Origin: Psoroptes ovis
Taxonomy: Eukaryota > Arthropoda > Arachnida > Sarcoptiformes > Psoroptidae
Length of the DNA stretch: 64,000 nucleotides
Assembly (NCBI GenBank): GCA_002943765.1
Contig: PQWQ01000006.1
Location: forward strand, 3,658,001-3,722,000
Reading direction: 5' to 3'
The translations under genes and the position numbers were made by a program. Numbering within the stretch: position 1 is the stretch's first letter; every line of letters begins with the position of its first letter. Shown here in pieces: positions 22,032 to 32,681 of this stretch. The notes under the pieces were generated by a model. That model did no database searches, was not told the origin of the DNA, and worked only from the letters and a program-made list of their open reading frames with translations.

Positions 22032-23673
22032 TTAACGAAACAATGTAAATCTTTTTGGAATTTGTCCATTTTTACTTTGTAATGCTGATTCGATTTCTTC
22101 GATCGTTGGCAATTGATTTAAATTACCCAGAGCAGCGACTGATGCACGTGTTTTCAACATATCTCTTGCAACACGTATCAAATCATCCTCAGTTACCTTA
22201 TCAATGCGATCTATATAAAATTGAGGCTGCCGTCGTACACCACTTGATAGAACTTGTCGACCAATATCTTCAAACATCACTGGTCGGGCTTCTAAATTCA
22301 TCAATAACATTGATTTTAATTGATTTTTTGCACGTTTCAATTCTTCACGTGTAATTCCATTAGTTATGGCCACGATTTCAGATAAGATTACATTCACTAA
22401 ATCGCGTAATTGATTCGGATGAGCTGATGCATGAATGCAGAAAAGACCACTATCTTGATATGAATGATTCAATGCTGTTGCACTATACATCCAATGATAT
22501 AAATTCAAAACTCTTGTGTACAAACGTGTATACATCCCTTTACCGGGTCCACCAGCCGAAAATGATCCTCCTCCACCCATCAATAAATTCAACACACAAA
22601 CAGGCACAAAGTTATCTAAATCTTGATGTGAAACTGATTCTAAACCTATGACAAAATGGGCTAATTCAGGCATCGGTGTTGGACCAAGACTAATATCAGA
22701 AAGATCTTTGGTGACAGCATTCACACCACCAGTATATTGTGATATGGTATCATCAATTTCAACACTTCGATCTAATACAGATGTAATTGATTCATCTGTC
22801 TCCCAAATAGGTTTGCGATCAACAAAATATTTTTGCGCTAACTCAACCAAACAATCATGATCGACACCCACACCAGCGACAACCATCCTTTCTGGTTTAT
22901 GATAAAGATTGATATAATCGAATAAATCTTTTCGATGTATTAGATTAATATTCTCTTCAGGACATAATCGATTAAAGCCCAAAGAATTTCCTCTATAAGC
23001 AGCTGTATGAATCATTTCGTGTAGAATCGGTTCAGGATCAGGTCTCATATCTAAATCTTGTAATTCAAATTGTATCATTCGTCGAGCAAATTCAAATTCC
23101 ATATCAGTAAATTTTGGTCTCAACACAGCCTCTGATATAAGATGCATTACCGAATCTAAACCTTTTGAATGTACACTTGCTGCATATATCAATGTATCAC
23201 GAGAGCCTTGACAATCACAAATTCCACCATATTTTTCTAGTATTTTCATGATCGAATCTTTGCTGTCAAAATCCGTTGTAGAATTGAATGCTAATTTTTC
23301 TATGAAATGTGAAATGCCATTTTTATGATTACGTTCATATCGAGAACCAGAATCGATGACAGCACCAACTGTACAAAATTCACCAAATTTATTTTGCGAT
23401 GCAACTCTCAGTCCATTATTTAATGTAGTAATTTTCGTTTCTAATTCATCCTTTTTCGTTTTTCGGTAGATAGGTGATGCGAAATCTATTGAAAAAATTA
23501 GAATCAAGATTTTTTGAATACATCTATGATTATAAACATCAAAGCTACATACTTTCCGGTTGTTGAGATAATGGTGTTGTTTTCAATGATGAATCATGAC
23601 GATATCGATGTTGTACGATTGACGATGATAATTTTTTTAAATTTGTTATTTTAAATAATTTACTAGAATACAT
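22032..23673 (-). CDS. PMPCA: Mitochondrial processing peptidase alpha subunit
   Basis: This is the non-catalytic alpha subunit of the mitochondrial matrix processing peptidase, which removes presequences together with beta-MPP. Two exons (23673-23553 and 23485-22032, phase 1) give 524 aa, the normal family length. The first exon encodes a basic, Ser-rich presequence. Two features identify the alpha subunit: the position of the HXXEH zinc motif is degenerate (HFIEKLAF), and the glycine-rich substrate-binding loop is present (MGGGGSFSAGGPGKGMYTR). The M16 domain order is otherwise standard. It sits 190-200 bp from the UBE2G1 and RARS1 genes on the same strand. Confidence 0.95.
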
Positions 23674-23865
23674 ATTTTCCTATTTTTTCAATGGAAATAT
23701 ATTTACAAATTCTCGATTCAAAAATCAAATTTTGCAACCAGAAAAATGTGTTTAGATTTTGTTTATTCCTGCAAACACATCAGTGAACTAATCGGATTGA
23801 AATAGGTTTTTTTTCAAATTTTAATTTATTTTGAATTTTAAATTTTTAAAAATAATAAAAATTCA

Positions 23866-25638
23866 TTACATTTTCTCAACAGTTTCAATGCCTAAAATCA
23901 TTAAACCAGTTTCCATTATTTTGACAGTCGATTCACAAAGCAGTACACGATTTAAATTGATTTTCGTTTCATTATTTTCATTTTTTTCAATAACATAACA
24001 TTGATCGTAAAATTCATTGAATATCACTGATAATTCGAATAAATATCGACATAGCAAATGTAGCAATAAATTATCGACTATTTGCATGATAACATCGGGA
24101 AAATTCAATATAAATTTGGCCAATTTTATTTCTCTGGGATGTTCCAATACGAATTTTTGTTGCTGCTGTAATTCGCTGCCAATGTCTTTGATTTGTTTTT
24201 CCAAATTACAATTACGAATAATTGAACGAATTCTGGTAATCGCATATAATAAATATACTGCAGTATTGCCTTTATCATCCAACATGCGATCAAAACTGAA
24301 TATATAGTCGTTATTACGATCATGTGATAGATCAGCATATTTAATACATCCAATGGCAATAGCTTTTTGTGCAATCGCCAATTCCTCTTTGGTCAAAACT
24401 TTATCACGTTCTTTTTCAATCAATTTTTGCATTGATCTTTCTAAACCTTCATTGATTAAGTCTTTGAGTTTTACTGTTTCACCTGAACGTGTTTTAAAAC
24501 GTTTTCGATCTTCGCCAAGTACAACACCAAACGTTAAATGATCAAGTCGAGTTTTTTTCGGGTCATAATAGCCACAAATTTCTGCACATTCAAAAAATGA
24601 TTTAAAATGAACAGCTTGTCCAGCATCAGTTGTATAGATGATTCGTGATGCATTTTCTTCTTGTACACGTTGTCGTAGAGCTGCCATATCAGATGTATCA
24701 TATGTGAAACCGCCGTCAGATTTTACGATAGTCAATGGTGGAATTTTATCATTTTTAGGATAAAAAACTTTACGTCCTTCTTCTTCGATCAGAAATCCAC
24801 GTTCAGAAAGATCTTTGACAACTTCAATCATTCTTTCTTGATAAAATGATTCACCACGTTCGATCAATTCTTTGCTAATATTTAAAATTTGATAAATTTC
24901 ATCAAATTCTTTGCGTGAAATGTCACATATTAATTTCCAAGCTTTGATGAGCATTGGATCTTTTGACTGTAATTTCACTGTAGTTTCTAATGAACGTTTT
25001 TTAAATTCTTCTTCTTCATCGAAACGTTTTTTAGATTGTTTGTAGAATGTTTGTAAATCTTCAATCGGTGGAGGTTTAGATTCAAAATCTGGAAACGTGT
25101 CCATCAAATGTGTCAATAGCATACCGAATTGTGTACCCCAATCACCAATATGATTAATACGTAAAACTTTATAACCAACAAATTCTAATAAACGTGCAAC
25201 ACTATCACCAATTATTGTTGAGCGTAAATGACCGACGTGCATTTCTTTAGCAATATTCGGTGAACTATAATCGACAATTATTGGTCTATCATTATCACTA
25301 TCATCAGAAAGTTTAACACAAACTTTATCATTTACGATGATTTTCAAAATTTCATCGCAAATAAATTTGCGATTAATAGTTATATTAATGAAACCTGGAC
25401 CCGAAACGTTAATGTTTTCAATGATATCATTCTGGTCAATTGATTCAATAATCAATTTAGCAATATCGACTGGTTTCTTCTTTTCTGGCAATAATTTTGT
25501 CAATTTTAATGCATTGTTACATTGAAAATCGGCATAATCACTACGTGTAAATTCGATTGTTACGTTTTCTAATGTTGGAAATGCTTTTTTGAATGCATTT
25601 TTGAATAATGATTCCAATTCTTTAAGAATACTAATCAT
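23866..25638 (-). CDS. RARS1: Cytosolic-type arginyl-tRNA synthetase
   Basis: This class I arginyl-tRNA synthetase charges tRNA-Arg. It is a single intronless exon of 590 aa, equal to the short form of cytosolic ArgRS without the N-terminal leucine-zipper extension that docks into the multisynthetase complex. The N-terminal Add-1 domain (residues 1-110) is followed by the HIGH-type signature in SPNIAKEMHVGHLRST (about residues 125-140) and HIGDWGTQFGMLL. The KMSKS site is replaced by the DRKRFKTRSGETVKL segment, as is usual for eukaryotic cytosolic ArgRS, and the C-terminal anticodon-binding DALR domain follows. Lack of introns contrasts with its neighbours but not with other genes in the window such as KTI12. 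Confidence 0.95.
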   Translation of the reverse strand: MISILKELESLFKNAFKKAFPTLENVTIEFTRSDYADFQCNNALKLTKLLPEKKKPVDIAKLIIESIDQNDIIENINVSGPGFINITINRKFICDEILKIIVNDKVCVKLSDDSDNDRPIIVDYSSPNIAKEMHVGHLRSTIIGDSVARLLEFVGYKVLRINHIGDWGTQFGMLLTHLMDTFPDFESKPPPIEDLQTFYKQSKKRFDEEEEFKKRSLETTVKLQSKDPMLIKAWKLICDISRKEFDEIYQILNISKELIERGESFYQERMIEVVKDLSERGFLIEEEGRKVFYPKNDKIPPLTIVKSDGGFTYDTSDMAALRQRVQEENASRIIYTTDAGQAVHFKSFFECAEICGYYDPKKTRLDHLTFGVVLGEDRKRFKTRSGETVKLKDLINEGLERSMQKLIEKERDKVLTKEELAIAQKAIAIGCIKYADLSHDRNNDYIFSFDRMLDDKGNTAVYLLYAITRIRSIIRNCNLEKQIKDIGSELQQQQKFVLEHPREIKLAKFILNFPDVIMQIVDNLLLHLLCRYLFELSVIFNEFYDQCYVIEKNENNETKINLNRVLLCESTVKIMETGLMILGIETVEKM

Positions 25639-25850
25639 TTTGATTCAATTAAATTTTAATTAACAGATTTTTCACGAAAAAAAATTGTCATGTGGCTCTC
25701 ATTCGCGCAAGCGTAACACTGATTTCCTTTTTTAGTCACGTGACTCAAAAATAAAATTTAATTCAAGTTTTTTTTCAATCATAAATCATTTACAACTGTG
25801 AAAAATGAAATATATCAAAAAATTTTTAAATAAGATTATTTTCAATAAAT

Positions 25851-28144
25851 TTAATAATTATAAAGAAGATGGACTTGTTGAGCTTTCGATTCCAATTCAT
25901 ATAATTGCTGAACATTTTCTGCCATTTGTGAGACATGATCCTTATATGTGTAGCCGCCGACATTCGAAGATTGTTTAGCACCATAAACAACTTTACCATC
26001 AAATTCGTTGATTTCTAATTTATAATCAGTATTAATCTCAGATATGATACAATTTAAATGTTCTTCAATATCGGCTAATATTTGCACTTCATTATACCAG
26101 ATGCAACAGCCACCATAATCAACCAGCTCTGTATTATAACAATTTCTACCTCGTTGACGACAATTAGAATGAAACCATACTTTTTCTTGTACATTCGATA
26201 CTAAACTAATAGCTAAACCCATACGATCAGCGCGACCAACACGACCAATTCGATGTAAATAATTAGCTTTATCATCGGGTAATGTTATTTGTAGAACATA
26301 TGGCACACCAGTGATATCAATACCACGGGCAGCAACATCAGTGCATATTAGAAATTTACATTTTTTCATCTTGAACATATCTAAATTTGATTGACGTTCT
26401 GCTGGTGGACGATCACCATGCAAACAAACACATGAATAATCTTTACGTAATTTTCTAGACAATTCATTCAAATATGCTTCAAAATTATCACAATCCAATT
26501 TGGTGCGGCAAAATATTATAGCGCAATCTATATTCAAAGTATCGATCGCTTTGATCGCATAATCAACTATTGAAAATAAAATCAATTAGTAAAAGCATAA
26601 AGTAATTAAAATATGATGCATTTACCTTTCAAAAGTTTAACAGCTTCACTTAATGTTTCTTTGTCTGGATTTTTGTAATTTTTAATATCATTATGATGAA
26701 CACCATCAGTTTTGATGCCAGCATTACGTAGATTCAGCCAATTTTTATCTTTACGAGGATCAACACGTACAACAACATGATGTACAGTATCTGGTATAGA
26801 ATCTTCACCTTTGAGATCGACCCAATTAGGGAAAAACATGAGACGTTCAGCTAATTTTTTCACTTCAAAATTATGTAAAGTTGCCGAACAAACAATCATT
26901 TGCAAACGTTTACCATCACGAAACATTCTCGGTAAACGATTATGTAATTGAACTATTGTTTGACTATTTCCTTGGGCAAGGAACGCATCGATTTCATCGA
27001 TGATGAAAAATCTACATGAATTCAATGATAAATGGCCAGAATTGACTAATTCATTAACACGGCCTATAGTACCAGTTACAATATCTACTCCCGATTGCAG
27101 CTGATATATCTGATCTTTAGCACTAATACCACCCACCAATAAACACTGTCGCAAATCACCAGATAAATACCTTTTGAAATTTTTTATGCAATTATGAGTT
27201 TGTTCTGCTAATTCACGACTTGGTTCTAAAATTAAAGCTTTACAACCATTATCTTGCTCATCCTTGGTGCCAACACCATTATTGCTATTGAGAACGATTT
27301 GATCTGAATTCAATTGACCAACCCATTGACAATTGAATGGTGCCGGTTGATTTGATTGAAATTTAACTTTCAAACCAGCATTTTTAATGCAAACACATGG
27401 GAAAAAATGATTTTGTTCGCATAGATGTTGAGGAATCGTAAACGCGACGCCTAAATCTTTGCCATTTTTAGTCCACGAAATCTGACCATAATCAAGATCT
27501 ATAATATTTCCGATCACATCAAATTTATCACCAAATTTTTCCCCGTAATCATCGAAATTTCTTGAATTACTCTTTTTTGCAGTTCCACCATATCCCCAAC
27601 TGAAGCGATCAGTACCTAATTCACGTGATGCATTGGATAATGCCCAGCCGATTCTGGCTAAACCTGGTGATGTAAATTCCACTTCGTAATAGAAACGATT
27701 CTTTTTTCCTCTACACTATTAGAGAAAACCATGATCATTACTTGAATACATTCTGAAATATCAACATACCTTTTTAACAGCTTTGTTTGCACGTACACCC
27801 TGCCATTGATTTGTCACTTTACATTGTGCTGATATCAAATCGGATGACAATGATAAATTTGCATCTAAATCATATGGACTCAACACAAATTTGTCTAATA
27901 ATTGAGATTGATTATTCGTAGCTGCTTTAGATTTTAGATAAAGTGTTTCCCATACTATCTGAATTACTGGTAAACAAAATGCTCCAGTTTTGCCTGAGCC
28001 AGTTTCGGCTGCCATCAATACATCGCCTCCACCAAGAATCAATGGTATGGCTTCAGCTTGTATATTTGTTGGTAATAACCAATCGATTTCTTCTAATGCT
28101 TTACCGATTTCGGGCATTATGCCCATTTCTTCGAAAGCTGTCAT
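25851..28144 (-). CDS. DDX1: ATP-dependent RNA helicase DDX1
   Basis: This is a DEAD-box family RNA helicase of the DDX1 type, involved in tRNA-ligase complex function, RNA export and DNA-break clearance in other animals. Three exons (28144-27770, 27715-26626, 26566-25851; phases 0 and 1) give 726 aa (human 740). The hallmark is the SPRY domain inserted between motif I (AAETGSGKTGAF, about residues 45-56) and motif Ia (EPSRELAEQ). Later motifs are SAT (VCSATLHN), CLHGDR, TDVAARGID and HRIGRVGRA. Two core motifs deviate from the family: motif II reads DEID rather than DEAD, and motif Ib reads GTIGRV rather than GTPGRL. The rest, including the C-terminal GGCCIWYNE block, is well conserved, so it is probably functional. 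Confidence 0.94.
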
Positions 28145-28317
28145 TTTCTGAGAATCTAATTACAAAATTAAAAAAATTTCAACACGCGAAAACAAATTGA
28201 ATCAAATGAGTGTGATTAAATCACATTTCTTTAATTTTTATCTATTCATAAAGAGCGTATTTTAGTAAAAAAAATTAGTTTCAATTCAAAAATTAAGAAA
28301 TAATATTAAAATTAAAA

Positions 28318-29007
28318 TCAATTTCGCGTTAAATTCAATGATGGTAAGATGCTGGGCAATGTAAAACCAGCGTCAGTGTTTTCAGCAATATTGTTATCAC
28401 CACCATCATTAACTGGTGGAATTATTTTATAACGGCGACGACATTTTTTCGATGATCTGCTGTAAAATTTTGAACAAATTTCATTCATGCCATATATTTC
28501 TTTATAAATATTATTGAATTCGTTTGGATGGCAAATATAATTGATACTTGTTATTAAACAATTAAGATATGTTGAACGAAATTCACAACAAATCTGTTTT
28601 ACATTTGGTATCGAATGTAAATCATTTATTGTTTCTTCGTTCGGCATGTATTTCGAATCAAAGCGAATACGGCTTCGACGAAAATATTTTTTCAAACAAA
28701 AATCTTGTATTTTTTGTTTATATCGGTCACATTGATTATTATTTGATATGTTTGAATTACGTAATATTTCCAGCATCAATTCACGCATCGATAATTCATT
28801 TTGTGAAGAAGATGATGGCAATAATGGTTGTTCTGTGGTTGGCAAATCATCATAATCTGAATAGAATAAATTTGTATTATCTATATCGTAATCAATATCT
28901 TCATGATCAAATGATGTTTCTATGCTTTTAATACTGGAAATAATAGAAATAATGATTATCAGAACAAAAATTATTTTAATTGATTGAAAATGCTGAATGA
29001 AAGCCAT
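28318..29007 (-). CDS. Orphan secreted protein with 8-cysteine module (229 aa)
   Basis: I cannot name this protein. It is a single exon with a clear signal peptide (hydrophobic IIFVLIIIISIISSI, residues 12-26), then an acidic Asp/Tyr and Ser-rich linker, then a cysteine-rich domain (residues 93-194). The cysteines run C-x10-C-x35-CC-x8-C-x8-C-x18-C-x10-C, eight in all, consistent with four disulfides. The C-terminal tail is basic (KKCRRRYK) then hydrophilic. The same spacing occurs in the ectodomain of the orphan membrane protein at 48726-49963. The pattern recalls the DUF19/T20D4.11-like family of nematodes and arthropods; that is a suggestion from memory, not a match. It is transcribed divergently from the HORMAD gene. 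Confidence 0.75.
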   Translation of the reverse strand: MAFIQHFQSIKIIFVLIIIISIISSIKSIETSFDHEDIDYDIDNTNLFYSDYDDLPTTEQPLLPSSSSQNELSMRELMLEILRNSNISNNNQCDRYKQKIQDFCLKKYFRRSRIRFDSKYMPNEETINDLHSIPNVKQICCEFRSTYLNCLITSINYICHPNEFNNIYKEIYGMNEICSKFYSRSSKKCRRRYKIIPPVNDGGDNNIAENTDAGFTLPSILPSLNLTRN

Positions 29008-29310
29008 ATTTGAACGAAATGATATTCAAATAATCAGTTTTTATTAATATATTCAAATTATTCACGGAAATACTTACATAAGTGTAATGACTTTTCCGAA
29101 TAAATTTAGAGAATATTTCCAGGATTTCCGCGAGTCATAACAAAAAAAGAAAATTCCTGGGAAATCGAAAATTTCGAACAAAAATGTTTAATTCGATTTT
29201 TTCAATTCCGGATTTTTTTAAAACTAAAATTAATTAAATTTTTATTATTTTTGAAATTAAAAAAAAATTGACTCGACATTTTCATTACATTTTAAATGAT
29301 TTTTTGAAAA
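29008..29310. promoter_or_regulatory. Divergent promoter region (8-Cys gene / HORMAD-like)
   Basis: These 303 bases lie between divergent ATGs. There is a weakly palindromic stretch rich in TTTCC/GGAAA near 29090-29175. I see no gene or RNA. Confidence 0.4.
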
Positions 29311-30050
29311 ATGAATAAAAGTCCTGTAAATAACAATGATGATAATGAATTCATTACAAAATATCTGTACAAATTGACCAATCTTACATTATCAACAATA
29401 CTATTTGTGAGAAATTTTTTCAATGAAGATTGTTATCTAGCAGTTGAATTTGGTCCAGTCAGTTTGCGATTATTGAAACAAGGATCAAATGATGCAGTTG
29501 ATAATTTGATTAAGTATATCAAAAACTGTTATGAACCATTACAAAAACGTTATTTAAAAACATTGATTATGGAAATACACGATTCATTCAATATGATTGA
29601 ATGTTACGATTTTGATTTTGATTATTCAATGTAAATGATTTGATAAGCAATTTTATGTAAAGATTACATATTTTTTATACTTTCAGAAATCTGAACGACA
29701 TTAGAATTAAATTTCCAAGGAAAAATGATATCAATCTGATATTAAGTTTATTCCATTCAATGGACCAGTTGGATTCTATACCAAAGAGTCAAGATTATCA
29801 TGTTGTTTTCAAAATATTATATCAATCTCATACACCAAAAGAATATGAGCCAAACGGGTTTATTCCACACGACTTAAATAGCCCTTTCAATAATGAGAAA
29901 TCAGAAATTATCGATCAAATTGTCATAAAGGAAAATTTTTTCAAAATAAAAATTAAAAGAAATCCAAAAATCAGTCTTAATGATGGCGATAGTGATGATG
30001 ATGGTGAAAAAATTGAAAAATCAAATAGATTTAAAAAGCTATACCATTGA
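29311..30050 (+). CDS. HORMAD1: Meiotic HORMA-domain protein (HORMAD1/Hop1-like)
   Basis: This HORMA-domain protein of the meiotic chromosome axis (Hop1/HORMAD class) is needed for homologue pairing and break control. Two exons (29311-29630 and 29687-30050, phase 2) give 227 aa. Landmarks match HORMAD1: NCYEPLQKRYLKTLIMEI against the human CYDALQKKYLRM block, ECYDFDFDYS, the LDSIPKSQDYHVVFKILYQ block, and TPKEYEPNGF against TPPDYQPPGF. The protein ends about 30 residues after the HORMA domain with an acidic then basic tail, so the long C-terminal region with a closure motif seen in vertebrates is missing or encoded elsewhere. It lies 119 bp upstream of KTI12 on the same strand, with an AATAAA in the gap. 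Confidence 0.82.
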
Positions 30051-30169
30051 CACATACATCATTGATGAAAAGAAACTCACATGTTTTTCTTTTTTGAATT
30101 TATAAACAATGTAATTACAGCTATAAATAATTGAAATAAAAAAAATTTTCAATTTCATCAAACTTCATA

Positions 30170-31075
30170 ATGCCTCTCATAGTTATTTGTGGTAAACCTT
30201 TGACAGGGAAATCAACGATAGCCGAAATATTGAAAACATTTTTCGAAGAAAAATATAAATCAACGGATAATGCTGTTTGCTTGGTCAGTGATGAAGATAA
30301 ACTTTGTGAACAAGGAGCTAATGAAATCTATAACAATGCTCAAATGGAAAAGGATTTACGAAGTTGGTTAAAGTCTGAAACTCAACGTTTACTTTGTTCC
30401 GCAGATAATATAGTGATATTGGATTCACTTAATTATATAAAAGGTTATCGTTATGAATTATATTGTCTCTGTAAGCAATACAAGCATACATTCTCATTGA
30501 TTGAATGTTTCCCACCATCATTATCTGCCGAGAAAATCATAGAATATGAAAAATTCATCAATAATTATTTCGATGAAGAGAATGCTGATTCTAACATTAG
30601 AAGATATAAACGTTCAACTTATGATCAATTATGTCAACGTTATGAGCCACCAACAATATCGAATCGTTGGGAAGAACCATTATTCAATATTGAGTTCGGT
30701 TGCGACAAAAATGATTTACCTCTGAATGCAATAGATGATGTATTATTCAATCGAAAGAAATTAAAACCAAATCGTAGTACGCAACCATTACCAGTCACTA
30801 CTGATAATTTTATAATGCAAGTTGATAATCAAACACAATTAGTAATCAAACAAATACAACAATCATTGCAATTGAATCAATTACGTGATATCCATATCGA
30901 CGGTACAGATAGGCGATTGAATTTAAATAGAAAACTTTCCATCGCTGAATTGAATCGTTTTCGGCGACAATTCATCAATTATATGAAAATATCATTGAAT
31001 GATGGATTTAAAGATGAAAATTTTTCAATCATAACAGCATTCGTACAATTTATAAACAATAGTGTAACATCTTAA
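30170..31075 (+). CDS. KTI12: KTI12 (tRNA wobble-modification/Elongator-associated ATPase)
   Basis: This is a P-loop protein of the KTI12/PSTK-like family, which assists Elongator in wobble-uridine modification of tRNA. It is a single exon of 301 aa, the normal family length. The N-terminus is MPLIVICGKPLTGKST, containing the Walker A motif (residues 8-15). DSLNYIKGYRYELYC (about residues 86-100) and the RYEPPTISNRWEEPLF block are strong family signatures. The C-terminal half contains the tRNA-binding region seen in other members. The stop codon is only 10 bp from the convergent MTPAP stop, so the two transcripts must overlap at their 3' ends. Confidence 0.92.
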   Translation: MPLIVICGKPLTGKSTIAEILKTFFEEKYKSTDNAVCLVSDEDKLCEQGANEIYNNAQMEKDLRSWLKSETQRLLCSADNIVILDSLNYIKGYRYELYCLCKQYKHTFSLIECFPPSLSAEKIIEYEKFINNYFDEENADSNIRRYKRSTYDQLCQRYEPPTISNRWEEPLFNIEFGCDKNDLPLNAIDDVLFNRKKLKPNRSTQPLPVTTDNFIMQVDNQTQLVIKQIQQSLQLNQLRDIHIDGTDRRLNLNRKLSIAELNRFRRQFINYMKISLNDGFKDENFSIITAFVQFINNSVTS

Positions 31076-31085
31076 TATATATCAT

Positions 31086-32681
31086 TCATCTATTATTATT
31101 ACAATTATTTTGTTTTTCTAATGTTTTAAAATGTTCAACATCAAGCAAATCAGATAAATGAAAATTTTGATTATAAATTACATCCAATGAATTGTATGAT
31201 TGTAATAATAATTTTTTCAATTCAACACCATTTATATTTTTACAAATATTCAATGTTGGCTCCATTGGATTTTCAATGTAAATTGGTGAAAAATCTGGTT
31301 TAATGAATGATGTTCCTTTCTTTATTGAAATCGCTAAATTTTTATAAACAAAAAAAAACCGAAACATAAATATTAAAATTCCACGACATAAAGCGGCACA
31401 CATACCTTGTGCTTCGAAATTGAATTCGATAAGAAATTCAAAAAATGAATGAATCATTTTCATTGTATTCATCATATGACTTGAATCATGTTCACTATTT
31501 TCAGTATGCTTATTGAAATCATCGATTGATTTGACTAAATTTTCCTTTTGTAAAAAATATAATGCTAATGATAATATTTGAAAATTGGAGAACCAATTAC
31601 CAGGTATCGATTTGACAATACAATGCTGTTTTGACCATAATTTAATGAACAATAAAAATTGTTTTATATTTAAATGCTTTGATGCACAATAGTGTAAGTA
31701 ATTAGCCATTAATAAACCATGGTGGCCATTATCATGCGATAATTCGATTGATATATCAATTTCAATCGGGGCTAAATCAAATGACATTTTTACGATCGGT
31801 ATTCGTGCACGTAATATACGATTTATCTTTGATATGTTTGGTATGAATTGTTTAATTATATCAGCTATCAATGATAAACATTGTTGTATTTGATCACGTT
31901 CAGACTTTAATTCTGTCATTGAAAAATTTATTTTATTTTTAATTTTTTTCTTCTTGTTTCCATTATCATGATCGATTTGACTTGAATGCAACAATGCTAA
32001 ATCTAAATCACTACGTGAATCACCTAATCCAGTCAATGATGAACCAAATGGATATATACTAAAATCATTGAATATACTTTGACATAATATTTCTTCTAAT
32101 TGTGTAATCAAAAAATATCTCAAATGATAATCTAATTCATTCAAAGAATTCATTTCGGTCAAATGTCTAATCAATTGTTCATTTGTTGGAAAATTTTCTC
32201 TCAATTCTTTACAATTCAATATTGATTTATCAACGTTATTCACATTATATTCAAAATGGTTGTGAGAGTTATTATCATGATTATCTAGCGATGATGAAGA
32301 TGGCAACGATTTAGTTTCTAACATTCTTGTTCGTATTGGCAATGAATGCGAATTATATCCACAATTTGATAATATTTTTTCAACATCATTCAAATCATTC
32401 AAACAAATTAGAATAAAATTTCTTCGTCGATAATTCCATGACCAGAATTCATGAATTTTTATGTTTAAAAATTCATTCAATATTTGCTTTGTTATCACTG
32501 ATGATTTGGTAACAGTCGATGTTGATGGTGGCGATAAATTTTCTAACAAAATCATTTTTTTACCGATATTTTTATTTAATTTTATCATGTCAATGAAATT
32601 TTGAGCATTTTTCGTTGAAAATAATAATTTTTGAGATTTATAATTATTAAGATTACGCGTTAATAATCTAATTGATTGCAT
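31086..32681 (-). CDS. MTPAP: Mitochondrial poly(A) polymerase (MTPAP-like)
   Basis: This is a non-canonical poly(A) polymerase of the mitochondrion that adds A-tails to mt-mRNAs. The N-terminus is basic and Ser-rich as for a presequence, followed by an RL-like domain. The nucleotidyltransferase core begins at IYPFGSSLTGLGDSRSDLDL, with the two catalytic aspartates in SDLDLALL and a third in APIEIDISIEL. The PAP-associated region is recognisable at SIPGNWFSNFQILSLALYFLQ and SPIYIENPMEPTLNICKN. The open frame runs through 31086-32681, but residues encoded at 31405-31334 have no counterpart in human MTPAP and are bounded by GTATGT and TTTAG. I therefore infer exons 32681-31406 and 31333-31086 (507 aa) with a 72-nt intron that contains no stop. 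Confidence 0.85.
   Translation of the reverse strand: MQSIRLLTRNLNNYKSQKLLFSTKNAQNFIDMIKLNKNIGKKMILLENLSPPSTSTVTKSSVITKQILNEFLNIKIHEFWSWNYRRRNFILICLNDLNDVEKILSNCGYNSHSLPIRTRMLETKSLPSSSSLDNHDNNSHNHFEYNVNNVDKSILNCKELRENFPTNEQLIRHLTEMNSLNELDYHLRYFLITQLEEILCQSIFNDFSIYPFGSSLTGLGDSRSDLDLALLHSSQIDHDNGNKKKKIKNKINFSMTELKSERDQIQQCLSLIADIIKQFIPNISKINRILRARIPIVKMSFDLAPIEIDISIELSHDNGHHGLLMANYLHYCASKHLNIKQFLLFIKLWSKQHCIVKSIPGNWFSNFQILSLALYFLQKENLVKSIDDFNKHTENSEHDSSHMMNTMKMIHSFFEFLIEFNFEAQGMCAALCRGILIFMFRFFFVYKNLAISIKKGTSFIKPDFSPIYIENPMEPTLNICKNINGVELKKLLLQSYNSLDVIYNQNFHLSDLLDVEHFKTLEKQNNCNNNR

Noticed and set aside
22055..24541. Plus-strand ORFs opposite PMPCA and RARS1
   Set aside because: They are antisense shadows of strongly conserved coding exons.
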